Source of the DNA: JAABUE01 sp037440925
GTDB taxonomy: Bacteria > Chloroflexota > Anaerolineae > Anaerolineales > Villigracilaceae
Direction of reading: 5' to 3'
Assembly (NCBI GenBank): GCA_037440925.1
Contig: JBBITF010000091.1
Span: 1 to 7,470, forward strand
DNA: 7,470 nt
Below are positions 3,490-7,470 of this stretch, one piece after another. The notes under the pieces were generated by a model. That model was given only the letters and a program-made list of their open reading frames with translations. It was not told where the DNA came from and made no database searches. Position numbers and translations under genes: made by a program. How positions within the stretch are numbered: position 1 is the stretch's first letter; each line of letters begins with the position of its first letter.

Positions 3490-5403
3490 CGAAATTCCCA
3501 GGCTTAACAACACCAACAAGAGTTGCAATCCAAGCACGATAACAGCAACAGTTTGCACGGTATTCCAGGCGTTGGACGGACGCGCTAAATGGACTTTTTG
3601 CCCCTCCGCAAGTTGACGCGCCGTCTGCGCGGCTTGATCGGGCGTCAACGCGCTCAACACCCAGCCGGGAATTGATTCCGTTACCACAATTTTCTCTCCC
3701 TCGAAGGTTTCCAGCCACCTGCTTAGCGCCAGAGGCGGATTCACGGCCAGCCCTGCCGGCAGAATGACCGCCTTGAAATGCTGTGACGCTGGAGGCAGGT
3801 CGTTTACTGTATGCAATGAAAGCGGCAAAAGAGGCGCATGTTTTTGCAGAGCGGCTTGCACCTGTTTGGCGAGTGCAGCGTCTTTCCCCTCCAACACTGC
3901 AAGCGTGAAAGCGCGTTGGCGTGCCTCCAGGGTTTGAGTCGTCTGCGCCCCATCACGTTGCAGGCAGCGCAGGTGATATGCCAGCAAGATGGCAAACAGC
4001 GCCAGCAATTGCGCTGCGTTCAACGCATTGGGCAAGAAATTGGCTTGGGCATTCCCCGTGAGCAGGGCTTCGAATAAGGTGTAGACCAACCAAACTGCTG
4101 ACGCCATACCGCCGATCACGCCTGCGAACAGCGCCAGGTATAGATAAGCGCGGCGGAGGAGAGAGCGGCGAGCCTCCTCGCCGGTGAGGCTGTCTTGCAA
4201 CGCTTCAGCCTGCATAGGCCGCCAGGTTGCCAGCCAAAGCGGCAGGCCGACCGTCAGTGTTGCCAGCGCAGCAGCCAGGCGCAAACGAAGCGCCTCCCCC
4301 CAAACTTGATAGGAGACCAGCAAGTCAACGATGAATGAAAGCAAAAACGACAGCCCAAGAAAGGCCGTACCCAATCCCAGCGTCGAAAGGATATAGTAAT
4401 AGAAGCGCTTCTTGCCTGCCCGGCGGGTTTCGTCCTCGTCAGAGCCAATCTGGCGGCTCAACCAAGTCCCATAGTAGCCCCAAACCACAGCCAGCGGCAA
4501 ACCTAATGAAAGGGGACCGCCAATGCTGCGGGTGAATTCGTAAGCCGTCATCGTCTCGCCCAGCAAGCGGCGCAGGAGGATATCGAGCAGCGTTCCACCG
4601 GCTGCTAGTGTCGTAATTGCCCCACCCAGCGTAAGCAGGTAGAACGCGCCCAGGCGCAGATTCGAGTTCCGTTCAAGGGCATCCGCCTTTGGGGAGGATA
4701 CCTGCCAGGCGTCCTGGCAGATGCGCCAGGTGTAAAACCACAGCGGAGTCCCCACCAACAGCAGGGTCAGTCCATTGAAAAAGGAGCGCTGTCCTGCCCC
4801 AGCAATCAAATAAGTGGCCTGCGGGATGTCAAAGACGAAGCGGAGCGTCTGTTGGGCGCCAAAGACCGTCATTCCTAGACCGTAGAGCAGCCACAAGTAA
4901 CGATATAGACAGCGCGTATCGCTGAAATTTTCGCTTTCAGGCAGGGTCTTCCAAGCCGCGCTCAGAGCGCTCCATAGCCAGGCCGCCAGCAGGCCATTGA
5001 CGCCAATGGCAATCAGATTGTCTTGCCAGGATTGGGAGCCGCCCACCAGTGCGCGCAAAGGTCCGGCGTGAGCCAACAGCAACAAGGCCCGGTTGACCAG
5101 CGCCAGGAGGTTCTGCACTACCGGAATCAAGGCGGCAAGCAAAGCCGCGTAATAGAAGGCTGCCCGCAGGGTGGCCGACCGTTCCTCCGCGTCTCTGGCG
5201 GCAGCGCGCTGGCCCCACTGCCAGTGAAACAAGAAGATGGGCGCACCTACCAGGACGAGCGCCAATGCCCGCGCAAGCGCGCCCACCACGTCTATCAGCG
5301 CAGATGAGACGATGGTGCGTAGCAGTCCAATCAGTCCCCAGGTTACCACCTCCAGGCTGATGAAGGCTACAAGATAGAAGTACAGACGGCGAATAGTACG
5401 CAT
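3475..5403 (-). CDS. DUF5671-like polytopic membrane protein with six repeats and soluble C-terminal domain
   Basis: This is a 642-residue integral membrane protein. Residues 5-485 consist of six units of about 84 residues starting near 5, 80, 165, 250, 333 and 417. Each opens with an aromatic helix (examples: RRLYFYLV, RFYYYILS, RRAYLYLA) and has a second helix, usually starting with a GxP(L/I) motif: GAP at 53, GTP at 218, GLP at 301 and 386, with a degenerate IGVNG at 134 and a divergent sixth near 470. Four of these lead into a Trp/Arg-rich W..W segment. Two helices per unit plus a last one at about 615-640 would make about 13 spans. Residues 486-613 are non-membrane, with a V-LEG-KDAALAKQVQ helix and an SRWLETFEGEKIVV segment. 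The first unit resembles DUF5671 domains, seen in Chloroflexota, from memory. No catalytic motif is evident. The start lies 6 bp after the stop of the upstream gene and has only a weak SD, which suggests coupled translation. Function unknown; a channel, a sensor or an envelope scaffold are all possible. Confidence 0.85.
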   Translation of the reverse strand: MRTIRRLYFYLVAFISLEVVTWGLIGLLRTIVSSALIDVVGALARALALVLVGAPIFLFHWQWGQRAAARDAEERSATLRAAFYYAALLAALIPVVQNLLALVNRALLLLAHAGPLRALVGGSQSWQDNLIAIGVNGLLAAWLWSALSAAWKTLPESENFSDTRCLYRYLWLLYGLGMTVFGAQQTLRFVFDIPQATYLIAGAGQRSFFNGLTLLLVGTPLWFYTWRICQDAWQVSSPKADALERNSNLRLGAFYLLTLGGAITTLAAGGTLLDILLRRLLGETMTAYEFTRSIGGPLSLGLPLAVVWGYYGTWLSRQIGSDEDETRRAGKKRFYYYILSTLGLGTAFLGLSFLLSFIVDLLVSYQVWGEALRLRLAAALATLTVGLPLWLATWRPMQAEALQDSLTGEEARRSLLRRAYLYLALFAGVIGGMASAVWLVYTLFEALLTGNAQANFLPNALNAAQLLALFAILLAYHLRCLQRDGAQTTQTLEARQRAFTLAVLEGKDAALAKQVQAALQKHAPLLPLSLHTVNDLPPASQHFKAVILPAGLAVNPPLALSRWLETFEGEKIVVTESIPGWVLSALTPDQAAQTARQLAEGQKVHLARPSNAWNTVQTVAVIVLGLQLLLVLLSLGISLLGG

Positions 5404-5409
5404 GAAGGC

Positions 5410-5889
5410 CTACTTTACCGGTTCGGGGGTAGCCTGATACCAGGTGTATGACCAAAAGGCGTAGGGCATTTGCAAGAGTTTCCATTCTCCCCCCTGGCGC
5501 TCGAGCAGCGCCGTTTCGGTATTGCGATAGCCGCCGGAGAACGGCTCGGAGGGGTTGTAGATGATGTAGACGGTGACGTAAGCCTCGTCGCCGTTGACCT
5601 CAACTTCGCCAATTTCCAGGCCGGCGCTGTTTGGATCTATCGTGTGATCGAAGAAAGCCTGACGGAAAGCCTGGTAGGTCGGTTTATGCTCGGCCTCGGC
5701 TAAATAAGCATAGGCCCTCTCATATTCGCCTTTCAACACGGCCAGGGTGTAGTTATGCACCACTCCCTGCGGCGTATCCTCTGCGATGTATGCTTGTTTT
5801 CCCTGCCGCGCAAAGAACAGCCCCAGCGCAACGATGATGAGAACGCCAATGCCCGCTAAGATACCAAGCAAGAAACGATCCTGTTTCAT
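5410..5889 (-). CDS. Membrane-anchored NTF2-like (DUF4878-type) protein, hypothetical
   Basis: This 159-residue protein has a single N-terminal membrane helix (about residues 7-28, FLLGILAGIGVLIIVALGLFF) after a short basic start, leaving the rest outside the cytoplasm. The segment DTPQGVVHNYTLAVLKGEYERAYAYLAE (about 38-65) and the later strand-rich part ending GGEWKLLQMPYAFWSYTW fit the NTF2-like fold of DUF4878 and related lipoprotein-type domains, where a helix followed by a curved sheet forms a pocket. I see no catalytic residues that would suggest an enzyme. The ATG follows the folP stop by 4 bp, and its SD (GAGAGGA) overlaps the end of folP, so the two are almost certainly co-transcribed. 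It also precedes the 642-residue membrane protein by only 6 bp, which makes a functional partnership with it plausible. Fold assignment is by eye from the helix-plus-strand pattern. Confidence 0.8.
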   Translation of the reverse strand: MKQDRFLLGILAGIGVLIIVALGLFFARQGKQAYIAEDTPQGVVHNYTLAVLKGEYERAYAYLAEAEHKPTYQAFRQAFFDHTIDPNSAGLEIGEVEVNGDEAYVTVYIIYNPSEPFSGGYRNTETALLERQGGEWKLLQMPYAFWSYTWYQATPEPVK

Positions 5890-5893
5890 GGTT

Positions 5894-6772
5894 TCATCCT
5901 CTCACCAGCGCGTCGGTCATTTTGGCTACCCGCGCCATATATTCCACGTCATGGACGCGCACGATGTCAGCTCCGCGCGTGATGCCCACGCATACAGCAG
6001 CGGCGGTGCCTTCCACGCGCTGGTCGGGAGGCAAATCGAGCGTGTATCCAATGAAGGACTTGCGCGAAGGCCCCAGCAGCACCGGGTAGCCCAAGGCGCG
6101 GATCTCGTCTAAGCGGCGGATCAGTTCGAGATTGTGAGCCACCGTTTTGCCGAAGCCAATGCCCGGGTCCAGAATGATGCGGTCATCTGCCACCCCAGCC
6201 TGTTGGGCCAAGCGAACAGAGTCCAACAACTCGCGCTGGATGTCTGCCAACAGGTCGTCGTATTCTGCGCCAATGTAGGCATTGCCGAGTTGGGCGCGCA
6301 CTTCCACGCTGGCGGGGTTGCTGCGGTTGTGCATCAGGATCACGGGGACGCCGCTCTTAGCCACAACGGTCGCCAGGTCGGGGTCGGCGCGCAAGGCCCA
6401 TACGTCGTTGACCATGCGGGCGCCGGCTTGAATGGCAGCCTCGGCCACGCTGGCCTTGTAGGTATCTATGGAAAGCAGGGCGTCGGGGAAGGTCTTTGCC
6501 AACGCATGGATGACCGGCAGGACGCGCTCCATTTCGGTCTCGGCGGTCAGCGCTTCGGAGCCAGGACGAGTGGACTCACCGCCGATATCGAGGATGTCGG
6601 CGCCGCTCTCCAAGAACTCGCGCGCCTGGGCTACGGATACGCTGACGGCGTCGCCCTGCGCAAGGATGCCATCTCCCGAAAAACTATCCGGGGTGACATT
6701 GAGGATGCCCATCACATACGTGCGGGCACCCCAATCGAAGGTGTGCTTACCAATGTGGAGGGGTTTCATCAT
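5894..6772 (-). CDS. folP: Dihydropteroate synthase
   Basis: This 292-residue enzyme condenses p-aminobenzoate with 6-hydroxymethyl-7,8-dihydropterin diphosphate to give dihydropteroate in folate biosynthesis; it is the sulfonamide target. All signature elements of the TIM-barrel family are present: MGILNVTPDSFSGDG (21-35), DIGGESTRPGS (62-72), SIDTYK (101-106), NDVWAL (122-127), ILMHN (145-149), IILDPGIGFGKT (199-210), LLGPSRKSFIG (232-242) and the C-terminal RVHDV (272-276). There is no fusion to HPPK or DHNA domains. The start could be either of two adjacent ATG codons (6772 or 6769). No strong SD is visible; instead a GCTGCC/GGCAGC stem lies about 10 bases upstream. It heads a tight unit with the two downstream membrane proteins, whose link to folate is not obvious. 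No other folate genes are in the window. Confidence 0.98.
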   Translation of the reverse strand: MMKPLHIGKHTFDWGARTYVMGILNVTPDSFSGDGILAQGDAVSVSVAQAREFLESGADILDIGGESTRPGSEALTAETEMERVLPVIHALAKTFPDALLSIDTYKASVAEAAIQAGARMVNDVWALRADPDLATVVAKSGVPVILMHNRSNPASVEVRAQLGNAYIGAEYDDLLADIQRELLDSVRLAQQAGVADDRIILDPGIGFGKTVAHNLELIRRLDEIRALGYPVLLGPSRKSFIGYTLDLPPDQRVEGTAAAVCVGITRGADIVRVHDVEYMARVAKMTDALVRG

Positions 6773-6781
6773 TCGAGATAC

Positions 6782-6799
6782 GCTGCCAGGTTGGGCAGC
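6782..6799 (-). promoter_or_regulatory. Stem-loop just ahead of folP
   Basis: GCTGCC (6782-6787) and GGCAGC (6794-6799) form a 6-bp GC-rich stem with a 6-base loop in the 70-bp gap between the 140-residue gene and folP. There is no T-tract after it, so readthrough is likely. It occupies the place where an SD would be expected, and may affect folP translation. Nothing else in the gap looks like a promoter. Confidence 0.4.
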
Positions 6800-6842
6800 A
6801 GTGACCTATGTCTGTGTTGATGTTGTTTATCTGTAGTCGGCT

Positions 6843-7265
6843 TTACAAGATCTGGTCGAGCGGGCGGCTGAGCCAGGCTTCGGCTTCTTCTATATCGGTG
6901 AAGAGTTTGATGGCCGCTGAAGTTTCCGGCAAGGCCAAGGCGGCGATCTTGCGGATGGCCTCAGCAACCTGTTCATTAGCCACGACCACTGCCAGGCGGA
7001 TGTTGCGCGCTGAGGGGTCGCTGTCCACTTCTACGGCTGCGCGCACGGCCATTTCGGGCACTTCGTTGACCTGGCGTAAATCGTACAGGTTGCGCGTCAA
7101 CCGGTCTGCGCCCAGCAAGTGTTCGTGGGCAAATTCCTGCCAGTGTCGAATGGTCTTTTCGGATAGATCCGTAAACGTGTAATGCATCCCGCCGTCCGCG
7201 CGGCGCACAACGGTGTAACCAATACCGGGCGTAGGCACCCAGTTGAGCGGTTTTATATCTGTCAT
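6843..7265 (-). CDS. SpoIIAA/STAS-like small protein, hypothetical
   Basis: This 140-residue soluble protein has no signal peptide or membrane helix. Its pattern fits an SpoIIAA-like (STAS-related) alpha/beta fold: strand with HYTFTDL (28-34), helix EKTIRHWQEFAHEHLL (36-51), strand LTRNLYDLRQV (56-66), strand IRLAVVVAN (89-97), helix EQVAEAIRKIAALA (98-111), strand AIKLFTD (118-124) and a final helix IEEAEAWLSRPL. The D-L-R after a strand and the closing 'FTDIEEAEAWL' are typical of that group. A single-domain member could bind a partner protein or a small ligand; it need not be an anti-anti-sigma factor, since no phosphorylatable Ser in the classic D-S motif is evident. GGAGGTG precedes the ATG closely. 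The gene may be read through into folP 70 bp downstream, as there is no terminator between them. The family call is by eye and tentative. Confidence 0.85.
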   Translation of the reverse strand: MTDIKPLNWVPTPGIGYTVVRRADGGMHYTFTDLSEKTIRHWQEFAHEHLLGADRLTRNLYDLRQVNEVPEMAVRAAVEVDSDPSARNIRLAVVVANEQVAEAIRKIAALALPETSAAIKLFTDIEEAEAWLSRPLDQIL

Positions 7266-7275
7266 GGCTGCACCT

Positions 7276-7319
7276 CCAAATTAGCCGGTGAAAGGTATCG
7301 TCTCCGGTAAGAAATTTGG
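7276..7319 (-). promoter_or_regulatory. Leader stem reaching into the SD of the 140-residue gene
   Basis: CCAAATT (7276-7282) and AATTTGG (7313-7319) are exact reverse complements, with a possible inner CCGG/CCGG pairing (7285-7288, 7304-7307). The outer stem includes the first two G of the GGAGGTG SD (7271-7277). If formed in the mRNA it would partly occlude ribosome access. The stem is short, so this is suggestive only. Confidence 0.35.
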
Positions 7320-7353
7320 CTCACCACAGATAATGTTAAGAAATACGATGAAA

Positions 7354-7383
7354 ATTATAACCGATGGAGGTGTAAATTTACAG
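7354..7383 (-). promoter_or_regulatory. Putative promoter and palindromic operator of the 140-residue gene
   Basis: On the minus strand there is a perfect TATAAT (7359-7354), preceded at 18 bp by CTGTAA (7383-7378), one base from the TTGTAA used by both pilin promoters. A perfect 12-bp palindrome, TGTAAATTTACA (7371-7382), overlaps the -35 box and spacer, where a repressor would block RNA polymerase. The predicted start is near 7347, leaving a leader of about 80 bases. The regulator is unknown. Confidence 0.5.
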
Positions 7384-7410
7384 ATTGTAATTCTTAAACA
7401 CCAATTTTTT

Positions 7411-7433
7411 AATGATTGACTCCACTGCAACAA
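7411..7433. repeat. Interspersed intergenic motif, copy 2
   Basis: This segment, starting AATGATTGACTCCACTGCAA, matches 20 of 23 bases with 1023-1045 in the same orientation. It lies upstream of the 140-residue gene, where no gene is visible up to the window edge. No flanking similarity extends beyond the motif. Confidence 0.5.
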
Positions 7434-7470
7434 CCTGAACTTTACCAACCGAATTCCGGGTGTCGGTGCG

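Noticed and set aside
4937..5485. 182-codon minus-strand frame overlapping the start of the 642-residue gene and the end of the 159-residue gene
   Set aside because: It is in a different frame from both, joins no recognisable domain, and no frameshift is needed to explain the two real genes.
6134..6820. 228-codon plus-strand open frame opposite folP
   Set aside because: It lies over folP, whose motifs are unambiguous; the product is Gly/Val/His-rich without recognisable features.
7378..7470. Open minus-strand frame of 30 codons running in from the right edge to a TAA
   Set aside because: It is too short to judge, and its translation shares the AVESII segment with the intergenic repeat at 1023, so it is more likely repeat than the end of a gene.

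Overview
The window is a chromosomal segment from an uncultured-type bacterium, most likely Chloroflexota (class Anaerolineae or a relative). This is inferred from gene content: Flp-type pilins, a long DUF5671-like multi-span membrane protein, a SIMPL-domain lipoprotein, an SpoIIAA-like small protein, and a dnaN separated from dnaA. No rRNA or other decisive marker is present, so the taxon is an inference. All eight genes I accept lie on the minus strand. The long plus-strand open frames are antisense shadows. Left of about position 108 the sequence is G/T homopolymer junk typical of a failing read or contig end, and it appears to begin inside a terminator hairpin.

Read in the direction of transcription (right to left), the layout is as follows. 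At 7265-6843 there is a 140-residue SpoIIAA/STAS-like protein with its own putative promoter, a 12-bp palindrome and a structured leader. At 6772-3475 there is a tight three-gene unit: folP (dihydropteroate synthase), a 159-residue membrane-anchored NTF2-like protein, and a 642-residue polytopic protein built from six repeats of about 84 residues plus a soluble C-terminal domain. Gaps inside this unit are 4 and 6 bp. dnaN (sliding clamp, 3427-2288) follows, with a well-formed promoter embedded in the end of the preceding gene, and a strong GC-rich hairpin lies just downstream.

The most distinctive part is 1371-2177, which holds two tiny genes missed by size-filtered ORF calling. They encode 51- and 54-residue Flp/Fap-type pilin precursors (G|QGLVEY processing motif). 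Each has its own consensus promoter, SD and downstream terminator-like hairpin. The two copies differ at 11 bases over the 47 shared codons, 9 of them silent, while the leader carries a 41-bp block with no difference. Each promoter has an 18-bp dyad over the transcription start and a 20-bp imperfect dyad exactly 40 bp upstream of the -10 box. The dyad is present twice in tandem at the first pilin and once at the second, which suggests class I-type activation by an unidentified regulator.

The gap between the first pilin terminator and the SIMPL lipoprotein gene (869-1417) has no credible gene. It contains a roughly 315-bp interval bounded by imperfect inverted repeats of the 'GCAAAG' type, with stem-loops inside. 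Just outside it is a 23-bp interspersed motif that recurs at the right end of the window. The leftmost gene (868-137) encodes a SIMPL (DUF541) lipoprotein.

No CRISPR array, tRNA, rRNA, transposase or phage gene was seen. The functional links are ordinary: folate synthesis and replication-clamp housekeeping genes next to envelope and pilin genes. The unusual signal is regulatory and repeat structure, not a new enzyme system.
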